Assembly (NCBI GenBank): GCA_001898505.1
Contig: MKTZ01000001.1
Coordinates: 558,001-622,000, forward strand
Length of the DNA stretch: 64,000 nucleotides
Reading direction: 5' to 3'
Source: Sphingobacteriales bacterium 50-39
GTDB lineage: Bacteria; Bacteroidota; Bacteroidia; Chitinophagales; Chitinophagaceae
Both the position numbers and the translations under genes were made by a program. The notes under the pieces are model-generated. The model worked only from the letters and a program-made list of their open reading frames with translations, was not told where the DNA came from and did not search any database. Positions within the stretch are counted from its first letter, which is position 1, and each line of letters starts with the position of its first letter. Positions 1 through 8,175 of this stretch are shown here, piece by piece.

Positions 1-1
1 G

Positions 2-3000
2 ATGCTGGAGGCGCTTGGGCTGTTCTTGTGCGGCTATTTCCTCAACTTATATTTCAACAGTGACGCTTCTGTCCGAAGTCTACGGAACTCGATACAGTCC
101 TCGCTGCAGGACAGGGAGCAGGATTTTGAGCGATTGACAGGGGACACGGCGATGGTGGAGCGGCTGGTGGACCGGCAGTATACGGAGCAGGAGATGGACA
201 AGCTGGTGGATAAGAAATACGCGGTATTCCTTTATGATGCGGATTCCAGCGGGGTGGCGTCGACCCTGCTGTTTTGGAACGATCAGCGTTCCCTTCCTAC
301 GCCGGAGATACTGGGGATGAACGATGGGTATATCTTTTCCCAGCTAAGCAATGGTCAATACAATGCGGTGAAGAAGACGCTGCGGCGGCGTGATGGGCGG
401 ATGCTGATAGGCGTAGCGCTTATCCCTGTGCGCTGGCAGTATTATATTTCCACGACCAATCTTCCGCCGGAGTTTACGAGCGATGAAGCCGCAGAGGCGC
501 GGGTATCCATATCGGCCGTTCCGACTGAATTCTCTGTACATACCTCCCTGGGGAAGGGGGGGATATTATTTTACCTGGCCAAGAAGCCGGCCTATCATGC
601 CGCAGCTCATATTTGGATCATACCGCTGGTGATCCTGCTGGGTGTGCTGCTGGTGCTGGTGCTGATCCACAATATAGCGCATACGATCCGGGAAAGATGG
701 GGCGCGGCCTTGGGGATCGGCTTTCTCATATCGGTGATCTTGCTGTTGCGCGTACTGGTCTATATCTATCCGGGGGTGCTAAACCTTCGCCAGTTCGAGC
801 TTTTTGATCCTACTATCTATGGTTCCAGTCTCATCCTCAGCTCACTGGGAGATCTGGTGATCAACGCCTTCCTGTTCTGCTGGATCATCCTTTTTATCAA
901 ACGGGAGATCAGCGAATATACCATCCCGCAATCGGTGCATCGCTGGAAGAACTGGCTATGGACTATTATCGGGCTGGTGCTGCTGGTGATTGCGACGTTT
1001 GGGTTTGCCAATATCATTCAGTCGCTGGTGACGGACGCGAAGATATCCTTTAACGTGACGAACTTCTTCAGCCTGCTGACAAACTACAGTTTTGTGGGGT
1101 TCCTGGCGTTGGCTGCGCTGGCGCTGGGATATTTCTTCCTGTCGCAGGTATTGTTCCAGCTGGTAGGGTACCTGGTGCGGGCGTTGTCCATCGTGCTGTA
1201 TATCATTATCGCCTTTATGGGGCTGTTGTTTCTCACGGCTGTCGTGCTCTTAAGTCATAATTCGGCGGCGGCCCAGACGACGGTGGAGCTGGATATCTTT
1301 GTTTTGTTGTGGCTGCTGGCATATACCTGGCTGATGCAGCGGAGGGTATTCTCGGACCTGCGATTCCGGCTGAATGTATCGGAGGTGCTGTTCTGGCTTT
1401 TTATTTTCTCCACCTCCATATCGGCGGTGATCCTGTTTGAGAACCGGAAGAAGGAAGAGATACACCTCAGGGGGATGGCAGAGCAGCTGGGCAACCAGGC
1501 GGACCCCACGAGCGAGAAGATGCTGAGCATTTCCTTCAGCTATATCGATGGGGATTTCCTTTCCCTGATCTTCTCCCGATTTAAGGACCCGGTGCAGAAT
1601 TCGGCGATAAAGGATAGCATGGTGAACAGCAATTTCCTTGGCTATCAGCAGAAGTTCGATACGCATATCTATACCTATGACCAGAATGAGAAACCGTTGT
1701 ATAACGACCGGACCATTTCCTATGATACGCTGAATACGATCTTTACCCTGTTGGGCAAGAATACGGGTATCCAGGACCTGAAGTATTATGAGAAATCCTT
1801 TGACAAATACACGTATATCTATCGTAAGGCGGTGCATGGCAGCGGGGACAGCGCTTCGAAGGTAGCGGGCTATCTCTTTATCCTGTCGGAGCCAAAGACC
1901 TATAAGGGGAACAATGCGCTGATCCCGGAGCTCTTCCGGCAGAAAAGCGAGGACCTGCCGGAATACTATGCCATCTATAACAAGCGGGAGCTTGTCAGTG
2001 ACAACAACGACTATCCTTTTTCCACGCGTCTGTCGGATGAGCAGATACCGAAGTCAGATTATGCGCATGTCCGGAAGGGCCCTTATGATGAGCTCTGGCA
2101 CCGGTTCTCCCCGGACGACAGCTTTGTGGTGGTGGTGAAACGGGACAATTCAGCGCTGGAGGATATCACTCTCTTTGCCTATCTGTTCAGCGCCTTTTTG
2201 TTCCTGGTCTTCCTTTTCCGGCTGTCGGCCCTGCTGATCTGGTCCCGTCTGCATTGGAGCCAGCTGAGGAGCTACTGGCAATTGAATATCCGAAGTCAGA
2301 TACATACGACGATCATCTTTATCAGCCTGTTCTCCTTTATCGTTATCGGGGTGGCGACGATCATCTTCTTTATCAACCGATACAACCGGAATAATCAGGA
2401 TAGGCTGAGCCGGGCGATGCAGGTGATGGTGAACGAGGTGCAGAACAAGCTGTCGGGGCAGATCATTTATGGGGATGAATGGAAGTTCTACTATCCTGGC
2501 GCCCGGGGCGAGCTGCAAAAGATGATCGAGGAGCTGGCGCAGGTCCATAGTACGGATATCAACGTGTATGATCTGAGCGGCAACCTGCAGATAACGTCCA
2601 GCCTGCTGTTGTACAGCAAGGGGATACTCAGCAAGAAGATGCATCCGCAGGCCTATTACAACCTGCACCAGCTGAACTCCATCCAGTATACCAATACGGA
2701 GCAGGTGGGGAACGTCAGCTATGTCAGCGTCTATCGACCGTTGCGGGATGCCAGCGGGAATGCGTATGCCTATCTGAACATACCGTCTTTTTCGACACAG
2801 AATGAGCTGAAGGAAGAGATATCCAACTTCCTGGTGACGATCATCAACCTGAATGCTTTTATATTTTTGATCGCGGGTACGATCGCCCTGTTCCTGACGA
2901 ACAGGATCACGAGCTCCTTCCTGCTGATATCGAAAAAAATGCAGGAAGTGAACCTGGGCAAAACGAATGAGGTGATCCAGTGGGGGCGGAATGATGAGAT

Positions 3001-3751
3001 CGGAGGGCTGGTAAAGGAGTATAATAAGATGGTGAAGAAGCTGGAGGATAGTGCGGCGGCGCTGGCGAAGAGCGAGCGTGAGGGAGCCTGGCGGGAGATG
3101 GCGCGGCAGGTAGCGCATGAGATCAAGAATCCGCTGACCCCGATGAAGCTGAGCATCCAGTATCTGCAGAAGGCCATCGACAATAATTCCGTCAATGTGA
3201 AGGAGATGGCGGGGAGCGTGGCCAAGACGCTGGTGGAGCAGATAGACCATCTTTCGAAGATAGCTTCGGACTTTTCGCAGTTTGCTAATATCGGTAATCC
3301 AAAGAAGGAAGTCTTCGACCTGCATGAGATGCTGTATTCGCTGGTGTCCTTGTATGAGACGACCGAGAACCTGTTGTTCAAATGGGTGCCGGTGCATCAG
3401 AAGATCATGGTCTATGCGGATAAGACGCAGCTGAACCGGCTGTTCACGAACCTGCTTCAAAATGCGCTGGAGGCCTGTACGGATAAGTCGAAGCGGGTGA
3501 TCAGTGTCAGCGAGGAGGTGTTGGAGGAGTCGATACTGGTGAAGGTGACCGACAATGGGGAGGGGATCCCGCTGGAGATGCAGTCGAAGATATTTACGCC
3601 GAACTTTACTACCAAGTCATCGGGTACGGGGCTGGGGCTGGCCATGAGCAAGACCATTGTGGAGCAGGCCAAGGGGACGATATGGTTTGAGACCGTGGAG
3701 GGGGAGGGGACGACATTTTTTGTAGAGCTGCCTGTGCTGAGGGCGACATAA
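2..3751 (+). CDS. Large membrane sensor histidine kinase, NtrY-like (5' end probably outside window)
   Basis: Autophosphorylating sensor kinase of the inner membrane. The frame is open to the first base and the ATG at base 2 may be internal, so the N-terminus is uncertain. About 1249 residues are visible. Several hydrophobic segments lie between residues 200 and 480, more near 730-800, and a last one near 945-965. This is followed by a HAMP-like linker and a HisKA domain with AHEIKNPLTPMK (phospho-acceptor His near residue 1039). The HATPase domain has an N-box (NLLQNALEA), a DNGEGIP G1 box and a TGLGLAMSK G2 box, so the catalytic core looks intact. NPLTPMK is typical of NtrY-type kinases. 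No response regulator lies downstream; the next gene is convergent. The stimulus cannot be read from the sequence. The unusually long double membrane region is its odd feature. Confidence 0.9.
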   Translation: MLEALGLFLCGYFLNLYFNSDASVRSLRNSIQSSLQDREQDFERLTGDTAMVERLVDRQYTEQEMDKLVDKKYAVFLYDADSSGVASTLLFWNDQRSLPTPEILGMNDGYIFSQLSNGQYNAVKKTLRRRDGRMLIGVALIPVRWQYYISTTNLPPEFTSDEAAEARVSISAVPTEFSVHTSLGKGGILFYLAKKPAYHAAAHIWIIPLVILLGVLLVLVLIHNIAHTIRERWGAALGIGFLISVILLLRVLVYIYPGVLNLRQFELFDPTIYGSSLILSSLGDLVINAFLFCWIILFIKREISEYTIPQSVHRWKNWLWTIIGLVLLVIATFGFANIIQSLVTDAKISFNVTNFFSLLTNYSFVGFLALAALALGYFFLSQVLFQLVGYLVRALSIVLYIIIAFMGLLFLTAVVLLSHNSAAAQTTVELDIFVLLWLLAYTWLMQRRVFSDLRFRLNVSEVLFWLFIFSTSISAVILFENRKKEEIHLRGMAEQLGNQADPTSEKMLSISFSYIDGDFLSLIFSRFKDPVQNSAIKDSMVNSNFLGYQQKFDTHIYTYDQNEKPLYNDRTISYDTLNTIFTLLGKNTGIQDLKYYEKSFDKYTYIYRKAVHGSGDSASKVAGYLFILSEPKTYKGNNALIPELFRQKSEDLPEYYAIYNKRELVSDNNDYPFSTRLSDEQIPKSDYAHVRKGPYDELWHRFSPDDSFVVVVKRDNSALEDITLFAYLFSAFLFLVFLFRLSALLIWSRLHWSQLRSYWQLNIRSQIHTTIIFISLFSFIVIGVATIIFFINRYNRNNQDRLSRAMQVMVNEVQNKLSGQIIYGDEWKFYYPGARGELQKMIEELAQVHSTDINVYDLSGNLQITSSLLLYSKGILSKKMHPQAYYNLHQLNSIQYTNTEQVGNVSYVSVYRPLRDASGNAYAYLNIPSFSTQNELKEEISNFLVTIINLNAFIFLIAGTIALFLTNRITSSFLLISKKMQEVNLGKTNEVIQWGRNDEIGGLVKEYNKMVKKLEDSAAALAKSEREGAWREMARQVAHEIKNPLTPMKLSIQYLQKAIDNNSVNVKEMAGSVAKTLVEQIDHLSKIASDFSQFANIGNPKKEVFDLHEMLYSLVSLYETTENLLFKWVPVHQKIMVYADKTQLNRLFTNLLQNALEACTDKSKRVISVSEEVLEESILVKVTDNGEGIPLEMQSKIFTPNFTTKSSGTGLGLAMSKTIVEQAKGTIWFETVEGEGTTFFVELPVLRAT

Positions 3752-3760
3752 GCTTGTACC

Positions 3761-3782
3761 AGGGCCGGCCAGGGGCCGGCCT
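3761..3782. terminator. GC-rich hairpin between convergent genes
   Basis: AGGGCCGGCC and GGCCGGCCT form a strong stem with one bulged G around a short loop, between the kinase stop and the PolX-like gene stop, which it overlaps. There is no clear U-run on either strand, so a termination role is inferred from position and stem strength. Confidence 0.45.
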
Positions 3783-5487
3783 ATATTCCACGATTTTTTT
3801 TGCGGGTGATGAGATGCTCCCGGAACTGTTGCAGGGTGAAGCTGCTGAGGTTCCTTTGGGGGGTGAGGAGGGCTTTTTGTGCGGCGAGCACGCCATATTT
3901 TGTATCCGCATAGCCTTCGATGGAGTGTGCGTCGGGGTCGATGGAGATAAGGACGCCTTTTTCGAGGGCGTAACCTATCCAGCGCCAGTCCATGTCGAGC
4001 CTCCGGGGATGGGCGTTGAGTTCGATGGTCACGTGGTGGGCGGCGCAGGCGTCGATGATGGTCTTGTGGTTGACCGGATAGCCGGGGCGACTGAGAAGGA
4101 GCCGGCCTGTCATGTGTCCGAGGATGGTGGTATAGGGGTTTTCGATGGCGCGGAGCAGGCGCATCATGGCCTTGTCTTCGGACATTTTCAGGTTGGAATG
4201 TACGGAGGCTATGACGAGGTCGAAGGTGGAGAGGATATTGTCCGTGTAATCGAGATTGCCGTCATTCAGGATATCGCACTCGATGCTTTTAAAGATATAG
4301 AAGGGGGCGAGCTTTTTATTGAGGGCTTCTATCTCCTGGTGTTGTTGTTTGATCCTTTCTTCCGTGAGACCATTGGCGTAAAAGGCGCTCTTGCTGTGGT
4401 CGCTGATGACGAGGTATTCCAGGCCGTGGGCGATGCAGGCGCGCGCCATCTCTTCCAGTGAATTGCTGCCGTCGCTCCACTTGCTGTGGCTATGTATGAT
4501 AGCCTTGATATCGCCGGGCTGTATGAGCGCAGGCAGTGGATTTTTGCCGGCGTGGGTGATGGTGGCTTCCAGCTCGCGGGCGGGGGCGGGTATATAATGC
4601 AGGGAGGCCTCTTCGAATATCTCTTCTTCGGACTTGTATTTTGGGGTCCCGGGGTCGAGATAAGTCTTTCCTGTGACCGCGTGCCAGGTGGTGCGGAATT
4701 CGTCGGAGCTGCTGTAATGAAAGAGGGTGCTGTAAAAATGCCCTGGCGCCGGGAAATAGATATTGACGAGCACGCCTTCGGGGCTACGGAAGTAGTGAAT
4801 AGCGGGTTTGTGATCGGGGTTGGGCTGTTCGTGTGTGTAGCCCTGTGCGATGAAGTATTCTTTTATCTTTTGTTCGGGAGCGGTGGTAACCCATTCCAGC
4901 TTGTCGATGATGGGTAATTGCCGGCGGAATTCGCCGGTGAGGGTGAATTGTTCATCGGGAAATTCGTTCAGCAGGGCCTTGTCCAGCGCGAGGGCGAAGG
5001 ATTCGATATCGGCGTAGAGGTGGGAGCCTTGATTTTTGAGATAGAATTCGATGGTCTCGCGGACATTGGTCTGTGTTTTTTCGCCGAAGCCTTTATAGAG
5101 CAGGAGTCTGTTCTCCTGGCAGGCGTATAGTAATTCTCCGATGGATTCGATACTCATCTCATTCCAGATGGTGGAGATCTTTTTAGGACCGAGACCTTTT
5201 ATCTGCAGCATTTCGATGACCCCGGAGGGGGTTTTTTCGATGTATTCTCTCAGGAGGGGTAATTCGCCTGTTTCGAGGATTTGGGTTATTTTTTTGCCGA
5301 TGGCGTCCCCGATGCCCTTGATGGAGACGAATTTTTCGGGTGGCATGTCGGCGAGCTGGCCGGGTAATTTCTCGATGGTGAAGGCGGCGGACGAGTAGGA
5401 ACGGGTCTTAAAAGAGTTCTCGCCGTGTATGTCCATGAGCTTGGAGAGGAGGGAGAACTGGTCGGCTATATAGTAGTTATCTGGCAT
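3781..5487 (-). CDS. PolX-family protein with HhH and PHP domains; polymerase site apparently inactivated
   Basis: 568 residues, the usual length for bacterial PolX. The N-terminal part has helix-hairpin-helix motifs (IKGIGDAIGKKI near residue 54; IKGLGPKKI near residue 95). The nucleotidyltransferase region follows, then a C-terminal PHP phosphoesterase domain. PHP metal-ligand motifs look complete: HSHSKWSDG, SDHSKS, IECDIL, SVHS, GHMTGR and DAHS, fitting a metal-dependent 3'-5' exonuclease or related phosphoesterase. In the polymerase palm the family motif GSxRR...DxD reads GEFRRQLPIIDKLEW, so the paired aspartates align with K and E. The third catalytic Asp (VDLR in relatives) reads VNIY. 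I infer a DNA-binding PHP nuclease without polymerase activity, acting in DNA repair. It is convergent with the upstream kinase gene. Confidence 0.85.
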   Translation of the reverse strand: MPDNYYIADQFSLLSKLMDIHGENSFKTRSYSSAAFTIEKLPGQLADMPPEKFVSIKGIGDAIGKKITQILETGELPLLREYIEKTPSGVIEMLQIKGLGPKKISTIWNEMSIESIGELLYACQENRLLLYKGFGEKTQTNVRETIEFYLKNQGSHLYADIESFALALDKALLNEFPDEQFTLTGEFRRQLPIIDKLEWVTTAPEQKIKEYFIAQGYTHEQPNPDHKPAIHYFRSPEGVLVNIYFPAPGHFYSTLFHYSSSDEFRTTWHAVTGKTYLDPGTPKYKSEEEIFEEASLHYIPAPARELEATITHAGKNPLPALIQPGDIKAIIHSHSKWSDGSNSLEEMARACIAHGLEYLVISDHSKSAFYANGLTEERIKQQHQEIEALNKKLAPFYIFKSIECDILNDGNLDYTDNILSTFDLVIASVHSNLKMSEDKAMMRLLRAIENPYTTILGHMTGRLLLSRPGYPVNHKTIIDACAAHHVTIELNAHPRRLDMDWRWIGYALEKGVLISIDPDAHSIEGYADTKYGVLAAQKALLTPQRNLSSFTLQQFREHLITRKKNRGI

Positions 5488-5591
5488 GATATAGTGTATG
5501 TGCGGCTAAAGGTAGGGAAACTTATGCTTGTGTGTTGGGAGGGGTTGGAAGCCTTGCTGGGCGCGGGTTTGAGGGGAGGTTTAAAAAAGAA

Positions 5592-5617
5592 AAAGTCCCG
5601 AAGTATTTCGGGACTTT
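5592..5617 (-). terminator. Intrinsic terminator of the H1-like gene
   Basis: AAAGTCCCGAA pairs with TTTCGGGACTTT around a 3-nt loop. Read on the minus strand it is followed by a T-rich tract, a classic Rho-independent terminator about 30 nt after the small gene's stop codon. Confidence 0.85.
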
Positions 5618-5647
5618 GATATTTTCTGCCTAACTAAGAAATAAGAA

Positions 5648-5746
5648 CTATTTCTTCTTAGCAGCTTTCTTAGCAGCTTTCTTTTTAGGAGCAGCTTTCT
5701 TTTTGGGAGCGGCTTTTTTCTTAGCGGCTTTCTTTGCAGTTGCCAT
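5648..5746 (-). CDS. Tiny histone H1-like Lys/Ala/Pro-rich protein (32 aa)
   Basis: The ATG at 5746 opens a 32-codon frame ending in TAG. After MATAKK the product consists only of Lys, Ala and Pro, in repeats such as KKKAAPKKKAAP. This matches the C-terminal tail of eukaryotic H1 and bacterial Hc1-like proteins, so it is expected to be a highly basic, disordered, non-specific DNA- or RNA-binding peptide. It sits downstream of rpmA on the same strand, separated by about 105 AT-rich bases that include a possible promoter (TACTATTG), and has its own terminator, so it may be a separate small transcript. The repetitive code could also encode a short remnant of a longer Hc1-like gene. Confidence 0.7.
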   Translation of the reverse strand: MATAKKAAKKKAAPKKKAAPKKKAAKKAAKKK

Positions 5747-5853
5747 TGTTTTTGAATTTAATTGGTTAGTAAATCAATTTACAATAGTAAAAATATAAAT
5801 ATCTTTCAAACAACCAAAAAAAATTTTTGATTTGTTCAAAAAAATTTCTATTT

Positions 5854-6120
5854 CTAGGCTCCTACTTCAACTGAATTGATACTAACGAAGGTCTTGTCGC
5901 CTTTACCTTTTTTAAATTCAACGAGGCCATCGGAGAGTGCAAACAGCGTATAGTCTTTTCCGACGCCTACATTTTTACCGGGATGGTATTGAGTACCGCG
6001 CTGGCGAACGATGATGTTGCCTGCAACAGCGGGTTGTCCGCCGTAGATCTTTACTCCAAGGCGTTTGCTTTGCGAGTCGCGGCCGTTCTTTACGCTACCT
6101 TCACCTTTTTTATGTGCCAT
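5854..6120 (-). CDS. rpmA: 50S ribosomal protein L27
   Basis: 88 residues beginning [16 protein letters not shown] and containing [10 protein letters not shown] and [13 protein letters not shown], the conserved L27 core. L27 lies near the peptidyl-transferase centre of the large subunit, where its N-terminal tail contacts tRNA. It follows rplU by 40 bp on the same strand, the near-universal rplU-rpmA order. No extra N-terminal pre-sequence needing cleavage is seen. Confidence 0.98.
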   Translation of the reverse strand: MAHKKGEGSVKNGRDSQSKRLGVKIYGGQPAVAGNIIVRQRGTQYHPGKNVGVGKDYTLFALSDGLVEFKKGKGDKTFVSINSVEVGA

Positions 6121-6160
6121 GATCTGAGGATTGACTTTTTTAAAAAACCTGATTACTTAC

Positions 6161-6463
6161 TTATGCGATGTCGCTGATCTTGATCTTCGTGTAGTGGGTA
6201 CGATGACCATGTTTCTTGCGAAATCCTTTTCTTCTTTTCATTTTGAAGGCGATGACCTTGTCACCCTGAACATGACCGATGATCTCGGCCTTGATGATTG
6301 CCTTCACGTCCTTACCTACGGTGAGGGCGCCGTCAGCGTCAACGAGGAGGACGTCTCCGAATTCCACTTTGTCACCTGCATTGCCTGCAACGCGGGGAAC
6401 GTACAATGTTTGGTCCTTTTGGACTTTAAATTGTTGGCCGGCGATTTTTACAACTGCAAACAT
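6161..6463 (-). CDS. rplU: 50S ribosomal protein L21
   Basis: 100 residues, normal for L21, beginning MFAVVKIAGQQFKV and ending in the Lys/Arg-rich 23S rRNA-binding segment KMKRRKGFRKKHGHR. First gene of the rplU-rpmA operon. A good Bacteroidota -7 box (TACCTTTG) lies about 50 bp upstream on the minus strand. Confidence 0.98.
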   Translation of the reverse strand: MFAVVKIAGQQFKVQKDQTLYVPRVAGNAGDKVEFGDVLLVDADGALTVGKDVKAIIKAEIIGHVQGDKVIAFKMKRRKGFRKKHGHRTHYTKIKISDIA

Positions 6464-6511
6464 AAAACTTCGTTTTTTGTACGATCCTGAGTGGATCGGA
6501 TATTAGGGCTG

Positions 6512-6519
6512 CAAAGGTA
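6512..6519 (-). promoter_or_regulatory. Promoter -7 box (TACCTTTG) for rplU-rpmA
   Basis: On the minus strand TACCTTTG exactly fits the Bacteroidota consensus TAnnTTTG and is followed by the common GCA start context, upstream of rplU. I did not find a clear -33 TTG at ideal distance. Confidence 0.7.
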
Positions 6520-6639
6520 ATGTAAATCCGGGAATAAATATAAAAGTAAGGGCGGAAAAATGGGGGGATTTGGGGGGTGAAGTTAGGAAAAATCAGTGAA
6601 ATAAGGGAAAATATTGAAAAAGAGGGAGTTAGGAGGGTA

Positions 6640-6669
6640 TTGCCGATTGGTCATTTTCATGTAGGTTTG
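6640..6669 (+). promoter_or_regulatory. Promoter (TTG-N19-TAGGTTTG) for the GH3-dxr operon
   Basis: TTG at 6640-6642 and TAGGTTTG at 6662-6669 are 19 bp apart, fitting the Bacteroidota sigma-A promoter. The ATG at 6675 begins only 5 bp after the -7 box, so transcription would start at or next to the start codon, giving a leaderless or nearly leaderless message. Confidence 0.65.
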
Positions 6670-6674
6670 CCGGC

Positions 6675-8174
6675 ATGAATATGAAGATCAAATCCTTTTT
6701 GGCAAGACCATTTGCCTCCTATATATATAAGTCCATTCAGAAGGGGATGACGACGGCGGTGAGCGACCAGGAGACCATTCTAAAAGACCTGTTGCGCGTG
6801 GGGAGTAAAACGGCGTTTGGGGAGGAGCACCGGCTGGGGGAGGTAAAGACTTACGAGGAATTCAAGCAGGCCGTGCCGATCCGGGATTACGAGCAGTTCG
6901 CGGGATATATTGCGCAGATAAAGGAGGGCCGTCACAATGTGCTGTGGCAGGGCAAGCCCATCTACCTGGCGAAGACCTCGGGTACGACCAGCGGGATCAA
7001 ATACATCCCCATTTCCAAGGATTCCATCTCGAACCATATCAATACGGCCAGGAATGCTCTTTTATGCTATATGGCCTCGACGGGGAATACGGCCTTTTCG
7101 GACGGGAAGATGATCTTTCTTTCCGGGAGTCCGGAGCTGGAGCGGATCGCGGGGATCCCTACGGGCCGGCTGAGCGGGATCGTCAACCACCATGTACCGC
7201 GTTACCTTCGTACGAACCAGCTGCCTTCCTATGAGACGAACTGTATCGAGGACTGGGAGACGAAACTGGACAAGATCGTGGAGGAGACGCTAAACCAGGA
7301 TATGACATTGATCAGTGGTATTCCGCCCTGGGTGCAGATGTATTTCGACCGACTGATCGAAAAGACCGGGAAACCGATAAAAGATATATTCCCCAACTTC
7401 TCGGTGCTGGTGCACGGAGGGGTCAATTTCGAGCCTTACAAGGCCAAGCTGTTCGACAGCATCGGGAGAAAAGTGGATACGATCGAGACATTTCCGGCTT
7501 CGGAGGGTTTCTTCGCATTTCAGGACGTACAGGATGGGGAGGGGCTCTTATTAAATACCAATAGTGGCATTTTCTTTGAGTTTGTTCCCGTGGGAGAGTT
7601 CGGAAAGGAGAACCCGGAGCGGCTGAGCCTGAAGGATGTGAAGGTGGGAGAAAATTATGCGCTTATTGTGAGTACGAATGCGGGGCTTTGGGGATATAGT
7701 ATCGGCGATACGGTGCGTTTTGTCTCCACGGAGCCATACAGGTTAGTCGTTACGGGGCGAACGAAACATTTTATATCCGCATTTGGAGAGCATGTTATAG
7801 GGGAGGAGGTGGAGTACAGCCTGATGAAGGCGGCGGATGAAGAAGGGCTGCATATTACGGAATTCACGGTAGCGCCGATGATCCAGCAGGGCGAGGGCAA
7901 GTCCTATCACGAGTGGTTTGTCGAGTTCGAGAACAAACCGTCGGACCTGAGCCAGTTTGCCATAAAAGTTGATACCAACCTACGCAATAAAAACATCTAT
8001 TACGACGATCTGATCACGGGAAATATTCTGCAACCTCTTCAGATCCGCGCCGTCAAGAAACATGGTTTTATCGATTATATGAAATCGGTGGGGAAACTGG
8101 GAGGACAAAACAAAGTGCCCCGGCTGAGCAATGACCGAAAGCTGGCGGGCGAACTGGAAAAATACATTGAGTAA
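6675..8174 (+). CDS. GH3-family acyl-adenylate/amidosynthetase-like protein
   Basis: 499 residues matching the GH3 auxin-responsive family of the ANL adenylating superfamily. The ATP/AMP-binding motif YLAKTSGTTSGIKYIP lies near residue 95. A second conserved region, VHGGVNFEPY with ETFPASEGFFAFQ, is near residues 250-280, and the YSIGDTVRF / VTGRTKHFISAFGEH motif marks the hinge to the C-terminal cap. Plant GH3 enzymes join amino acids to jasmonate or auxin; the substrate of the bacterial members is not known to me. The gene lies 1 bp upstream of dxr on the same strand and is very likely co-transcribed with it. ATG at 6675 is chosen, but 6681 is also possible. Confidence 0.85.
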   Translation: MNMKIKSFLARPFASYIYKSIQKGMTTAVSDQETILKDLLRVGSKTAFGEEHRLGEVKTYEEFKQAVPIRDYEQFAGYIAQIKEGRHNVLWQGKPIYLAKTSGTTSGIKYIPISKDSISNHINTARNALLCYMASTGNTAFSDGKMIFLSGSPELERIAGIPTGRLSGIVNHHVPRYLRTNQLPSYETNCIEDWETKLDKIVEETLNQDMTLISGIPPWVQMYFDRLIEKTGKPIKDIFPNFSVLVHGGVNFEPYKAKLFDSIGRKVDTIETFPASEGFFAFQDVQDGEGLLLNTNSGIFFEFVPVGEFGKENPERLSLKDVKVGENYALIVSTNAGLWGYSIGDTVRFVSTEPYRLVVTGRTKHFISAFGEHVIGEEVEYSLMKAADEEGLHITEFTVAPMIQQGEGKSYHEWFVEFENKPSDLSQFAIKVDTNLRNKNIYYDDLITGNILQPLQIRAVKKHGFIDYMKSVGKLGGQNKVPRLSNDRKLAGELEKYIE

Positions 8175-8175
8175 A

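Noticed and set aside
3754-5130. Long plus-strand open frames opposite the PolX-like gene
   Set aside because: They are antisense to a gene with clear conserved motifs and have no family features of their own.
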